A stretch of DNA of 64,000 nucleotides, from positions 62,001 through 126,000 of the forward strand of contig NZ_FOWC01000010.1 in the NCBI RefSeq assembly GCF_900115345.1. The letters are read 5' to 3'. Positions 43,771 to 52,832 of this stretch are shown here, one piece after another (position 1 is the first letter of the stretch; each line of letters begins with the position of its first letter). Position numbers and translations under genes: made by a program. The notes below the pieces were generated by a model. It did not search any database, was not told the origin of the DNA, and saw only the letters and a list, made by a program, of their open reading frames with translations. Origin of the DNA: Amycolatopsis rubida (GTDB taxonomy: Bacteria > Actinomycetota > Actinomycetes > Mycobacteriales > Pseudonocardiaceae).

Positions 43771-44150
43771 ATTTTCCTTTGCTGTCAGGGGTTCTGTGCG
43801 GGTTCCGTTTGTGCCCGTATCGCGGAAACGCCCGCCCGCGGGCGGTTCCGGCAGAGGTCGCCGCCGCCTGCGACGCGCGCGGCGAGGAACAGCCGGGGCA
43901 GCCTGTCGTCAAGAAGGCTGCCGCGGCGGCTACGCCGCGTGCTCCGCGCAAGAGCCGGGCACGGCAGCCGGTCGCGGCGTGCGTCCGCGGCAGGACAGGG
44001 CGCATGGTCGCCGAGGGCTCGCCTGGAGCAGGGACGGGCCCTGCGCGTGACCTGCGGAAGGCCTCCTCGCATTCGATGCGGCGCGTGTCGAGTCGCGCCA
44101 GAGCGGGTGGGGCGCGCACCGCCGGGGCGAGATGGCCGTCGCGCTGACGG

Positions 44151-45911
44151 TCACCTGAAGTGCGCTTCGACTGTCTGGGCCATGATCGATTCCGCCTTCG
44201 CGAAACCGTCTTGCGGCAGCGGGGGGTACGGGTCGGGCGCGTACTTGCCGCGGCCGCTTCCTGCTTTTGCCTGGACGTGCAGGTTGCCGGGTGCTTGCAG
44301 GTCGTTCGTCGGCGAGAGGTAGATGTCGCAGGTCGTCTTCTTGTCGTCGGTGTAGACGACTGCCGCCTTTCCCGCGATGACCGTTTCCCGCCTGTCCGGC
44401 GCATCCTGGCCGTAGCCGCCGGGGGCGTCCTCCGGGGTGACGTTCACGCGGATCGCGAGCTCGTGGGCGGAGTCGACGAAAAAACAGTGCCGGCCCCACG
44501 TCACGGGCACGAATTTGCTGCCGTACACGGCGGTGACAGCGTCGTGGAACGCCGCGCAGGCCACGTTCCGGTTGCGCGCCGCGTCGGTCATGATCTGCTG
44601 CGGCGAGGGGGCGAGCGCGACCGGCTGGTACGGCTCGCAGTCCGGCATCGCGAAGGGCACGCCGAGGTCGACGCACGCGCCTCGGGCGTTGGTGTCGTGG
44701 TCGTCCGGCGCGTACAGCAGCTCGGTCGCCGGGGGAGCCTGCCCCGAGGGTTTCGCTGCCGCGAGGCCGATCACGCGCTCGGCGAGCGCCGCGGCGGCGT
44801 CGCAGGTCCGTGCGGAGACTTTCACGGTCACGTCGGCGACCCATCGGTTCTGGGCGCCGGACGGGCCGTCGTCCCAGACGGCGTGGCACTGGTCGCCGAG
44901 CTGCTTGAGGCCGAGGGTTTTGCCCGCGATCGACCGCGGCTGGCCGGACAGTTCGGTCGGGGTGTCGTAGAACAGCTCGAGCGCCGGTCCGGGGTCGGGG
45001 GCGCCGGCAGGGTGGGTGGCGCATCCCGCGAGCGGGTCGGCACCCAGGGGCTGGTACTCGTACTTCGTCGCGTCGCCCCGGAGCGCCGCGGCCAGCAGTG
45101 TGCAGCCGTCCCAGGCGGCGTAGGGCCGGTTCGCCGGCGGGATCGAGGCCGGGTGCCGCAGCTGCGCCACGGCCGCCTCCGCGTAGGGGCGGAGGACAGC
45201 GCAGGCCTCGCCGGCGCCGGCGGGCCCGGTGTAGGACACCTCGACCGCCAGCTCGAAGCTGACCGGGAGCACCAGCCGGCACGTCGGGCGGTCGCCGGGG
45301 GCGGAGTACTGGTACGCCTTGGCGCCCGCGAGCACCGTCGGTGTGCCGGCGTAGCGCTGGAGTTGGTCGGAGAGCGCGCCGACCCTCACCGTCACTCCGG
45401 CGTCGGCCGAGACGTAGCGGGGCGACGCGGCGAGAACGCACGCGTGCGGTCCGATCGCGAAGGCGGTCGCGTCGGGCGTGCCGCGTTTCCGCGCTCCCGC
45501 CGTATCGGCGAGCGCGCAGGGGTCGATGGCGCGCAGCGCGGCGGTGACCGCGGCGGTGTCGCGGCCCGCCGGCGCGGGGGTGTGTTGCTCGGGCTGCGTG
45601 CCGCCGTTCGGCGCGTCGCCGCTGCCGAGCAGCGATGGCACGGCGATCGCTGCCGCCAGGACGATCACGAGCGTCGGAACCAGCCACAGCCACCGTTTCT
45701 TCCGCGGCGGGGTAGGCGGCGGCGCGGCCCGTCCGCCGGGGTGCTGGCGGAACTGTTGCGGTCCGAACTGTTGCGGTCCGAACTGTTGCGGTCCGAACTG
45801 TTGCGGTCCGAACTGTTGCGGTCCGAAGTGCTGCGGTCCGAAGTGCTGCGGTCCGAACTGGTGGTGCGGCTGGTGCCCGTACTGGGGCACGCCGCCGTAG
45901 GGCGCGGTCAT
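44151..45911 (-). CDS. membrane protein with Gln-rich repeats and large exported domain
   Basis: 586 residues from ATG 45911 (AGGAGG 6 bases upstream). The N-terminal cytoplasmic tail holds seven or more FGPQQ/FGPQH pentapeptides, then PPRKKRWLWLVPTLVIVLAA is the membrane anchor. The exported part has three or more Cys-containing units (IDPCALADTAGARKRGTPDA; DGCTLLAAALRGDATKYEYQ; RGACVDLGVPFAMPDCEPYQ) that resemble DUF3558-type domains. The start overlaps the previous stop (ATGA). Envelope function, not further known. Confidence 0.75.
   Translation of the reverse strand: MTAPYGGVPQYGHQPHHQFGPQHFGPQHFGPQQFGPQQFGPQQFGPQQFGPQQFRQHPGGRAAPPPTPPRKKRWLWLVPTLVIVLAAAIAVPSLLGSGDAPNGGTQPEQHTPAPAGRDTAAVTAALRAIDPCALADTAGARKRGTPDATAFAIGPHACVLAASPRYVSADAGVTVRVGALSDQLQRYAGTPTVLAGAKAYQYSAPGDRPTCRLVLPVSFELAVEVSYTGPAGAGEACAVLRPYAEAAVAQLRHPASIPPANRPYAAWDGCTLLAAALRGDATKYEYQPLGADPLAGCATHPAGAPDPGPALELFYDTPTELSGQPRSIAGKTLGLKQLGDQCHAVWDDGPSGAQNRWVADVTVKVSARTCDAAAALAERVIGLAAAKPSGQAPPATELLYAPDDHDTNARGACVDLGVPFAMPDCEPYQPVALAPSPQQIMTDAARNRNVACAAFHDAVTAVYGSKFVPVTWGRHCFFVDSAHELAIRVNVTPEDAPGGYGQDAPDRRETVIAGKAAVVYTDDKKTTCDIYLSPTNDLQAPGNLHVQAKAGSGRGKYAPDPYPPLPQDGFAKAESIMAQTVEAHFR
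45750..45854. repeat. seven tandem 15-bp repeats
   Basis: Five exact copies of GAACTGTTGCGGTCC (45750-45824) and two variants GAAGTGCTGCGGTCC (45825-45854), inside the 44151-45911 gene, encode the FGPQQ/FGPQH tail. Exact copies suggest recent expansion by slippage. Confidence 0.92.
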
Positions 45912-46531
45912 GCGGGTCCTCCTGGCATGCGCACGGACTCGTGGTGGGCGGGTGTTCCGTGTTTGTTCCCGAGCTGCGTCCGCAGGTGGTGCGCGCGCAC
46001 GAGGTTCGCGATTGACGGTGTTGCGCGGGGCGTGAGCGCGGTCGCCCTCGACGTCGTCGGGCTTGCGCCGGTCGAGAGTGTTCTGTCCGCCGGCCGGGAG
46101 ACGCCGTGTCCGTCGTGCGTCGAGGTGTCGCCGGCGGCCGTGTCCGCCGCGCCGGGCTCGAGGGCGGCGAGGAGTTCGTTGTCGGTCTCCGGCGGCGGGA
46201 TGCGTTGCGCGCGCACGCCGCCGGGGTTCGGGACTGCGGTCCTGATCCCGTGCGACCGCAGCAGCTTGTGCAGGCAGCGCAGGGCGGGCAGGCCGTGGCA
46301 GAGCCCGTCGCGGACCGGCGCGGGGTCGCACCCGGCCGCGAGCGCTCCCGTCGCCGCCGCGGCCGTCAGCGCGAGCGCGGCGCGGGTCGCGCGGGTCTCG
46401 CCCGACCTGCCGGATCGCCGGCGGGGCCGGGAGCGGGTGTCGCCGAGCTGTTTCACGGCCGGGGGCCAAGGCTCGGCCGACGGCACCGGGTCCGTGCCGG
46501 GATCCTGTGCAGGGCTGGTGTCGTCGGTCAT
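45908..46531 (-). CDS. hypothetical lipoprotein-like protein
   Basis: 207 residues from ATG 46531, GAAGGAA upstream. A charged 45-residue start is followed by a hydrophobic stretch ending in a lipobox-like site (AALALTAAAATGALAAGC), then a soluble domain with DGLCHGLPALRCLHKLLRSH and an end rich in Thr and His. Middle gene of a three-gene set with the DUF3558-type lipoprotein upstream and the repeat-tailed membrane protein downstream (4-base overlap). Confidence 0.6.
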   Translation of the reverse strand: MTDDTSPAQDPGTDPVPSAEPWPPAVKQLGDTRSRPRRRSGRSGETRATRAALALTAAAATGALAAGCDPAPVRDGLCHGLPALRCLHKLLRSHGIRTAVPNPGGVRAQRIPPPETDNELLAALEPGAADTAAGDTSTHDGHGVSRPADRTLSTGASPTTSRATALTPRATPSIANLVRAHHLRTQLGNKHGTPAHHESVRMPGGPA

Positions 46532-46592
46532 CGGAGTTTCCTTCGCTGTCAAGGTTGTGCGCGGCTGATCTGTGCGGGTTCCGGTGGCCGGA

Positions 46593-47237
46593 TCAGCCGC
46601 GGCGCAGGTTGTCCAGCACCTGTGCCGCCACGTCGCGGGCGGACTGGCACGGGTCCTTGTCGCCTTTGCGCGCTGGTGATTGAGTGATCGAGACGTCAAC
46701 GGTTTCCCGGTCGCTGGTTCCCAGCGCGACAGTGCATTCGCCGAAACGTGCCCGGGGGTCGTCCGTGCCGTAGGCGACGACGGGGTACCCGGCGACCGGG
46801 TCGAGGGGCAGGAAGAAAGGGTAGACGCCGCCCTTGGCGCGGTAGATCGACGTGAGGCCCAGCTTGTCCACGGTAGGGAATACGATCACGACCTGTGCCT
46901 GGGAGAACCATCCGCAAGCCGGCCCGCCAGGGCCGTGCGGGTCCGGCTCGGCCCGGACGTTGCCGCCGAGGAGGTCGGATACCTGCCCTGAAGCCAAGGC
47001 GTCGCACGGATTCTGCCTGAACCGGGAGACGTCGAGGGGGTTTTCCACCTTCGGCACGCCGGGGCCGGGGACGTCCTCGGCCGGTGTGCTGCGCGCCGCG
47101 TGGTCCGGCCGGGACGCGGCCTGGTCGGCGCCGGAGCAGCCGGCGACGACGACGCAGGCGAGCGCGAGGACGGCGGCCGTCGAGAGGAAGCGGGATGCGG
47201 CCGCAGCGCGCTCGGTGCCGGGCGGGGTCGGGTGCAT
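46593..47237 (-). CDS. DUF3558-type lipoprotein
   Basis: 214 residues from ATG 47237. Signal peptide with lipobox (AAVLALACVVVAGC), then the family core: FRQNPCDALASGQVSDLL, ACGWFSQAQVVIVF, YRAKGGVYPFFLPLDPVAGY, and DPCQSARDVAAQVLDNL near the end, with the conserved Cys pairs. DUF3558 lipoproteins are common in Pseudonocardiaceae; roles are unknown. First gene of the envelope set reading down to 44151. Confidence 0.85.
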   Translation of the reverse strand: MHPTPPGTERAAAASRFLSTAAVLALACVVVAGCSGADQAASRPDHAARSTPAEDVPGPGVPKVENPLDVSRFRQNPCDALASGQVSDLLGGNVRAEPDPHGPGGPACGWFSQAQVVIVFPTVDKLGLTSIYRAKGGVYPFFLPLDPVAGYPVVAYGTDDPRARFGECTVALGTSDRETVDVSITQSPARKGDKDPCQSARDVAAQVLDNLRRG

Positions 47238-47350
47238 CAGGGTTGCCTTCCGTCGTGCGGTCCGGTGGTGCGGTTCGCGGCGCTGGCAGGCCGCGGGACG
47301 GGGCGGCCCTCCGCGCGATCGCATCTGCGCGCCGGCTTCGGCGGCACTCG

Positions 47351-47470
47351 ATGCACGTTGATGTGCCTCATCCGCTCCACTGCGGGTGCTATCAGTGCGG
47401 TCACCAGGTCGAAGCCGACGAGCGGCCCGAAGGAGAGGAGAATCGCTATCGCTGCCGGTGGATCCGGTGA
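47351..47470 (+). CDS. possible 39-residue zinc-knuckle peptide
   Basis: ATG 47351 opens a short frame with HCGCYQCGHQVEADERPEGE and a basic end (YRCRWIR). The Cys pattern could bind zinc, but there is no Shine-Dalgarno. The rest of the 47238-47627 gap has no other gene candidate. Confidence 0.3.
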   Translation: MHVDVPHPLHCGCYQCGHQVEADERPEGEENRYRCRWIR

Positions 47471-47627
47471 CCGAAAGGAAGCGAGTCCAGCAGCTGCCCC
47501 TTCGTTGCAGTCCTGCGGATCACAAGAAGGAGGGGCACCAGGAGTACAACGCCGAGCGCCACTGCGTCGCCAGGCCTGCGCCGCAGAGCACGGATATGGT
47601 CTTTGGCCGGCTCGCAGAGGCAGCGCG

Positions 47628-48506
47628 TCACGACAGCTCCTGCGTCTGCTGTCGGTGAGCTTCGATAGTGCCGGTGATGAAGTCGGCGTGCCGAGTCAGG
47701 TCGGTCGCGACGACCGGTGCTCCATGTTTTTTCGCCGAGAACAGTCCGACGCATCCTCGGCTGACCAGACCGATCACCAGCGGTTCACGGTCCGCATCGC
47801 CTTGTGGGCACACCCATACCGGTCCGCCCGAGAATCCTTGGTCCATGTCGTTACCACCGGTATTGGCGATGCACATCTCGCCTAGCCCGAGACCGCCAGA
47901 CAAGCCGATCTTCAGCGGCAGCACCGCCGTATCCACATTCGAGAGCCGCCCGGTTCCTTCCGGGCCACGAGTCCAGCCCATCACGCTTACCGGGTCGAAT
48001 TCATCGAGCATCGGTTCGGTGGCCACCGTCGCAACCGGATGCGCGACAGGCTCCCGCAGTCGTAACAACGCGACATCGTGAGCCCCGTCGCCCCGCTTGG
48101 GCCGTCCTTTGAGACGGTTCGGTGACGCGAACGCGGGGTGCGGCACGATCGAATCCACTGGTGAAATCGCACCGCCCTGGCCGAGCACGCGGGAGCCGAC
48201 TCGGACATGGAACTCCTTGTCCGCGGTCGGAATGTCCCCGAGCCGCATCACCTCTCGATCGATAGTTGCTGTGACGGCGTGCGCGCAGGCGAGCACCCAA
48301 TCCGGCGCAATCAGCGTGCCGACGGCAGTGAAGAAGTTCTCCCTGTCGTGTTCGGGAGCGTTGTACTCGATGGCGACGACAGTTTGCGCCGCTGTCTCAT
48401 CTGCCTCACCTGCGCTTGGACAAAAAGGCAGGCTGCGAAGCGTTTTCACGTGCCGGCGTGATGCCGCCGCATAATAGGGGGACAGGACGATCTTCTTCAG
48501 CAACAT
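47628..48506 (-). CDS. trypsin-like serine protease without signal peptide
   Basis: 292 residues from ATG 48506. The triad is visible: His in GTLIAPDWVLACAHAVTA, Asp in GAHDVALLRLREP, Ser in DQGFSGGPVWVC. The catalytic Ser motif is GFSGGP rather than GDSGGP. No export signal: the start is LLKKIVLSPYYAAASRRHVK. The stop of the preceding gene overlaps its start by 10 bp, so the two form one unit. Cytoplasmic trypsin-fold proteins of this kind occur in bacterial conflict and signalling systems, often paired with a small adaptor. Here that is inference. Confidence 0.85.
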   Translation of the reverse strand: MLLKKIVLSPYYAAASRRHVKTLRSLPFCPSAGEADETAAQTVVAIEYNAPEHDRENFFTAVGTLIAPDWVLACAHAVTATIDREVMRLGDIPTADKEFHVRVGSRVLGQGGAISPVDSIVPHPAFASPNRLKGRPKRGDGAHDVALLRLREPVAHPVATVATEPMLDEFDPVSVMGWTRGPEGTGRLSNVDTAVLPLKIGLSGGLGLGEMCIANTGGNDMDQGFSGGPVWVCPQGDADREPLVIGLVSRGCVGLFSAKKHGAPVVATDLTRHADFITGTIEAHRQQTQELS

Positions 48507-48940
48507 GTACTGCCTTTCAGCTCTGCTTCTGGTTTCGTCTCGGCAGTCGTGCCGATCTCTCCGTGTGGTCCAGCGGGGGCACAGTCGAGAACGACTGAAT
48601 CGCCGTGGTCGACCAGGTGGAATCCGCTCGGCACCGAGTTCTGGCGGAGCCAGGCCAAGGCCTTTTGCCCTGCGACTGCCAACTGGCACAGGTCAGTCTC
48701 AGCAGAATCGGCCGGGCGTTCCGCTGCGCCCCGAATCTGGCAGGACGCGAAGTAGTCGTTTCGCCAACCGCGGCGTGTTGCGAGGTCGATGAGGCCTAGA
48801 TGCACCTTCTCTCGGCGACTCCCGCGTACCTGGACACCCGGCGAGAGCATCCGATCGACGCGAGGCCAGGTCGGTGCTACTACCGTTTTCTCCGTCTCGG
48901 TCGGCGCATCGTGGGGCCGACGTGTGATCTGGTCGGACAT
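48497..48940 (-). CDS. hypothetical partner of the trypsin-like protease
   Basis: 147 residues from ATG 48940 (GGAG 8 bases upstream). Unstructured start (ITRRPHDAPTETEKTVVAPT), then a compact part with VHLGLIDLATRRGWRNDYFA, TDLCQLAVAGQKALAWLRQN and FHLVDHGDSVVLDC. No family recognised. Overlap with the protease gene suggests that the products act together, for example as adaptor and effector. Confidence 0.65.
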   Translation of the reverse strand: MSDQITRRPHDAPTETEKTVVAPTWPRVDRMLSPGVQVRGSRREKVHLGLIDLATRRGWRNDYFASCQIRGAAERPADSAETDLCQLAVAGQKALAWLRQNSVPSGFHLVDHGDSVVLDCAPAGPHGEIGTTAETKPEAELKGSTCC

Positions 48941-49092
48941 GATCGAAACTCCATAGCCTGTTCTTCGTGGCGACGCGGCCCGGCCCGGCCGGCGGAGGAG
49001 GGGGATAGGCCAAACCGGGCCGCGCCCGGCTGTCCTTCCAGGTGGCGCCGAGGAAGGACAGCCCGTTGGTGGGTGGGGTGATGCAGCCTGCA

Positions 49093-49218
49093 TCACCCCG
49101 GCAGGGGCTCACCGCCGTGTTGGGAAGCTCCGAACGTCAGACTGAGGAGCGCCTGGCCGAGGTTCGGCAACGTGGTGACGTCGGCCAGCGCGTCCGTCCA
49201 CGAAGTTGGGTTAGGCAT
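49093..49218 (-). CDS. 41-residue peptide gene
   Basis: ATG 49218 is preceded by AAGGAA at a 7-base spacing. The product starts MPNPTSWTDALADVTTLPNL, contains a hydrophobic helix (GQALLSLTFGA) and ends with the polar tail SQHGGEPLPG. Size and layout (leader-like acidic helix plus short tail) would fit a peptide precursor or a small regulatory or toxin peptide. No maturation enzyme is next to it. Confidence 0.5.
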   Translation of the reverse strand: MPNPTSWTDALADVTTLPNLGQALLSLTFGASQHGGEPLPG

Positions 49219-49599
49219 GTGTCGGTTCCTTGTTGTCCGGTGCGCGCGGCAGGCGCCGGCGCGCGTCTGGATCGCCTTGAGGGGCCCGGTGCGGGGCCGG
49301 TGGAGCACGCGGCGGCGCGCGCGACGGATCCGACGACGAGCGCGGTGCGCGGGGCAACGGCTGGCTCCTCTCTTCTGTGTCCTGCCGCACTCGGCGGCCT
49401 TCCGGGCTGTCTCCGCGGCCACTGCGAATCGGGACGGCGGCCTGGTGTGCGGCTGGCGCGCGGGCGAGCGGCGTGCGAGCCCGGGTTCTCCAGAGCCGGG
49501 CGACCGATGCCGTCCCCCCCGTGGCGGGGCGCGTCACCGGCCGACCTTCCGAACAGGTCGCCGTCCGCGCCGGGCGCCAGGTCCCGTTTTTCGCCGTTG
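49219..49599. other. intergenic, no gene seen
   Basis: About 380 bp between two minus-strand genes. Frames are Arg/Pro-rich. The promoter of the 41-residue peptide gene should lie here, but no clear hexamers were identified. Confidence 0.4.
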
Positions 49600-50133
49600 T
49601 CACGGAGCTCGTTCCGGCAGAAGGTCTCCGCAGGGCTTTTCCGGCGGACCGAACTCCCGATGCCAGCCGATCCGGGAGAACTGGCCGAGCAACATGGGGT
49701 TCCAGTCCAGGAATTTCCTGGCCTTGTGGTATTTGCACACGCATTCGGCCCAGTCCTCGTAGGTGGCCGGATCGAGGACGACCTCCGGCGAGGGGCCGAT
49801 GTTGCGGGCCACGTATTCGTCGTAGGACAGCGTTCCGAACCAGGCTGAGCGGGCGAACCCGTACAGGGCTTGGTCCCAGCGGAAACGCCCGCCGATGCGC
49901 GCTTCGCTGCAGAGCCACGCCAACTGGCCCTGGTCCCCGATCCCGGTGCCCCGCTCCAGGATCATCGCCCAGGTCTCGCAGACGATTCCGCGGTCGAACT
50001 CCTTGCGGTCGAACTCCTTGCGGTCGACCAGGCGCCTGTGCAGGCGGATCGCGTTCTCCTTCAGGAACCGGTCCGCCGCGGGCTCCAGGACCAGGGGATC
50101 TTTCGCTGTCGCAGTCATCTCCGACACAGTCAT
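49600..50133 (-). CDS. hypothetical protein
   Basis: 177 residues from ATG 50133 (ATG 50118 also possible; GGAG precedes both). Mostly helical with aromatic-rich centre (FRWDQALYGFARSAWFGTLS; EDWAECVCKYHKARKFLDWN). RKEFDRKEFDR reflects a 12-bp tandem duplication. No family recognised. It follows the HTH/HhH gene by about 210 bp. Confidence 0.65.
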   Translation of the reverse strand: MTVSEMTATAKDPLVLEPAADRFLKENAIRLHRRLVDRKEFDRKEFDRGIVCETWAMILERGTGIGDQGQLAWLCSEARIGGRFRWDQALYGFARSAWFGTLSYDEYVARNIGPSPEVVLDPATYEDWAECVCKYHKARKFLDWNPMLLGQFSRIGWHREFGPPEKPCGDLLPERAP

Positions 50134-50344
50134 CTCCGAACGGTCAGGACGGCGTGGAGCCGCGCGCCTGCGGCTCCACGCGGGTCGTCGATCAGAAGCG
50201 GTCGTCGCCCGGGCGGGAAAGACGAGTTCCCGGACAGTTGCGTGCGCGTCTGCCTCGCGGACTCGCGCACGCCGGCGCAAGGAGCCGGGCTCCGAGCTGG
50301 CTGCCCTTTCCGGGGCGGCGTCGCATGCTGATGCGCCGGGGCCC

Positions 50345-51607
50345 TCACGAATCGGCCCTCCGGCGACGGTTCTCGCGCAGCACGCTCGCGAGTGCTTTCG
50401 CGCGTGCTGCGCCGAGACCGGGGACCCCGTTCCAGCGCGTCTCGCCCACCGACGAGAGTTCTGCGAGGGTCGTGAACCCTGCTTCCGCCAGGGCGTTGCG
50501 GGTCGCTGTCGGGAGCGGCGGGGCCAGGCCGTCCAACGGGGTCGCGGGGCCGGACAGCGGCGTGAGGCGCAGGCGCGCCGGGCAGTCGGGCCTGGCGAGG
50601 TCGCTGCGCAGCTGCGCAGCGAAGGAGGTGCTTCCCAGGATCAGCACCTCCGCGCTGCGTACGGCGACGACGGTGGCTTTCTCCTCGGATCCGGAATTGG
50701 CGTCGCTGCGGACGAGGGCGATGAAGTGCAGTCCGCCGCGGATGTGGACGGCGACCTGTTCGAGCGCGCTGTCGGCGTCGTCGGTCCGCCACAGCGCTGC
50801 CCGGCTGCCGAGGCGACGGGCGGTGATCGACACCGTGTCGTGGTCGGGGAGCGCGCGCGGGCGGGCAGCGACGTCGGGGGCGGTTGCTTTCTCCCGGGCG
50901 GGGCGGGGGTCGAGGGCGCTCAGCCGCGCGACGAGGTCGGCCGGGCCCAGCCCGCACAGCTCGGCCATGGGCTCGATCGCGACCGGCTCCAGGTCGACCT
51001 CGAGCGGATGCCCGGGATGGCGGAGCATCGCCGCCGCCCAGCGGGCCATCGGGGCCAAGCCCGGGTCGTCGCTGGCCGCGAGAACGGGCAGCCGTACCCG
51101 CAGGCGCCCGGGTTCGCGGCCGAGGATCCGCAGCTGCACGGAGGCGAGCAGGTCCTGCGGAAGGACGTCCATCGCGGCGCACAGCTCGACCAGCCGGTGC
51201 ACCGTGGCCTGCCGCGTGCCCTGTTCGTAGCTGGTCAGGGTCTGCAGGGCCACCTCGACGCCGGGCTGATCGAGCATATTCTTGCGCGTCCACTTGCGGC
51301 CCGTGCGGCGCTTGCGCAGCTCGTCCCCGAGAACCAGGTTGTACAGCTCGGCGTCTTCGGCCAGGACGGCCAGGGTCCCGGGCCGGTGCCCGAGCAGCGA
51401 TACGGCATCGTCCTCGCCGCCCGCCGACGCGCAGCGCGTGTTCGTCGCTGCGTCCGCTCCGATCGGAGCGAGACGAGGCGGCGCGGGATCGGCGGCCTCG
51501 CCCGCGCCGGGAGAAGGGGGATCGTGCAGCGCGAGGGTGCCCGGCGCGCTGAAACCGTGCTGGGGCAACGTGGCTCTCGGCAGCCGAGAACGCTCGCCTG
51601 CGGTCAT
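50345..51607 (-). CDS. HTH protein with C-terminal helix-hairpin-helix
   Basis: 420 residues. After a long disordered start, residues about 85-160 hold an XRE-like HTH (LGDELRKRRTGRKWTRKNML; VALQTLTSYEQGTRQATVHR). The centre is alpha/beta with GGLHFIALVRSDANSGSEEK. The end (RNALAEAGFTTLAELSSVGE; GVPGLGAARAKALASVL) is a helix-hairpin-helix pair, as in DNA repair proteins. The combination of HTH and HhH is unusual. Divergence or operon with the downstream protein gene is not clear. Confidence 0.75.
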   Translation of the reverse strand: MTAGERSRLPRATLPQHGFSAPGTLALHDPPSPGAGEAADPAPPRLAPIGADAATNTRCASAGGEDDAVSLLGHRPGTLAVLAEDAELYNLVLGDELRKRRTGRKWTRKNMLDQPGVEVALQTLTSYEQGTRQATVHRLVELCAAMDVLPQDLLASVQLRILGREPGRLRVRLPVLAASDDPGLAPMARWAAAMLRHPGHPLEVDLEPVAIEPMAELCGLGPADLVARLSALDPRPAREKATAPDVAARPRALPDHDTVSITARRLGSRAALWRTDDADSALEQVAVHIRGGLHFIALVRSDANSGSEEKATVVAVRSAEVLILGSTSFAAQLRSDLARPDCPARLRLTPLSGPATPLDGLAPPLPTATRNALAEAGFTTLAELSSVGETRWNGVPGLGAARAKALASVLRENRRRRADS

Positions 51608-51688
51608 GGGAGAGGTCCTTGCGGAGTCGTCGGGAACAGGACGGGATGGGAAAAGCCGGCGGGCCGGGGCGCGCCCGGCCCGCCGGTG

Positions 51689-52741
51689 TCATCCGGCCAA
51701 GGCGAAATCGGGCTGCGCCGGGACGGCCGCGTGGTGCTGGGCGGCTGCGCGGCGCAGGTCGGACTGCGAGACGGCCGCGACGCGCGCCTGCGGCTCCAGA
51801 GCACGGACCTGTTCGGCGATCCACCGTCCGTGCGCCCAGATCGAGCTGTACACGTTGACGGTGCCGCAATAGGGTTGCGGGCCGCGCGAGACGAGCATGG
51901 TCAGCACGTCGGTGCCGAACAGCTCCTGGGAGCCGCCGCCGCCGGAATCGCCCTGGCAGGCAGCCCCGGCGTTGCGGCCCGGCGCGACGCACACTTCGTC
52001 CGCGCCGATGCCCGCGCCCGCGCAGTCCGCGTGCGCGGTGACGCGCCCGTCGGTCTGCCGGAGCCACGGGCCGAGCGGTCCTTTCCACGTGCCCGGGTCC
52101 GCGGTGTCACGGCCCCAGCCCTGGGTCGTGACGGTTTTCCAGTCCAGCACCGGCGCGACGATCGCGCCCTTGACGCGGATCGGGTGCTCCAGCTGCACCA
52201 GCGACAGATCCCAGACGTAGCCGCGCTTGTCTTTTTCGCCCCAGTCCCACTCTTTCGGGACCAGGAAGCGCTTGACGCCGACCCTCTCACCCTGAAACCG
52301 ATTGGCGGAGTTGAACACGAACCGGAACGTCGCCGGGTCTTCCGGGGTGGACTGCAGACCCGGCGCGGGACGGTCGGCCCGTTCGGGCGACGCGGCCGTC
52401 CTGCCCGCCTTCTCGGCGGCGGCACGGAATTGGGCGTAGCGCGCTTTGCCCTCGTCGGTCATCGACCGGACCTGCTGCGACTGCGGGCCTGGCATGACCG
52501 TCACGCACTGCGAGCCGGTCACCAGCAGGTCGGTCAGGCCGTCTTCGTCGGTCCTGAGAGCGTGCGCGCTGCACGTCCCCCAATCCGGGTGGCCGTCCCT
52601 GAAGTACTGCCACGACCCGATTCCCGCGCGGGGCGCGTCCGCGCGGACGCCGCCGACGATCGCGCCTGCGGGCGCCGCCGCGGCCAGAAGCGCGACCACG
52701 AACGCCAGCACGGCCAGCACCGTCCCGGCCGTTCTTCGCAT
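51689..52741 (-). CDS. secreted trypsin-like serine protease
   Basis: 350 residues from ATG 52741 (GAGGAG 10 bases upstream; GTG 52747 would be too close). Signal peptide TVLAVLAFVVALLAAAAPAG A, then IVGGVRAD in the position of the trypsin activation site. Triad: His in GTCSAHALRT, Asp in WDLSLVQLEHP, Ser in CQGDSGGGGSQ. Many Cys suggest disulfides. The insertion with RFVFNSANRFQGERVG is not usual for short trypsins. Secreted; substrate unknown. Confidence 0.88.
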   Translation of the reverse strand: MRRTAGTVLAVLAFVVALLAAAAPAGAIVGGVRADAPRAGIGSWQYFRDGHPDWGTCSAHALRTDEDGLTDLLVTGSQCVTVMPGPQSQQVRSMTDEGKARYAQFRAAAEKAGRTAASPERADRPAPGLQSTPEDPATFRFVFNSANRFQGERVGVKRFLVPKEWDWGEKDKRGYVWDLSLVQLEHPIRVKGAIVAPVLDWKTVTTQGWGRDTADPGTWKGPLGPWLRQTDGRVTAHADCAGAGIGADEVCVAPGRNAGAACQGDSGGGGSQELFGTDVLTMLVSRGPQPYCGTVNVYSSIWAHGRWIAEQVRALEPQARVAAVSQSDLRRAAAQHHAAVPAQPDFALAG

Positions 52742-52780
52742 GACCAAGGGACTCCTCGTTTCTCCCGAAGGGTTGGTTTT

Positions 52781-52802
52781 CCTTTTTCCCGGAAGGGAAA
52801 GG
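52781..52802. terminator. hairpin between minus-strand genes
   Basis: CCTTTTTCCC-GGAA-GGGAAAGG forms a stem with a 2-base bulge, between the stop at 52833 and the protease start. Could be a terminator or mRNA stabiliser for the minus strand. Confidence 0.4.
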
Positions 52803-52832
52803 TGATTCCCGGGCAGGGGCGGGACGGCTGCC

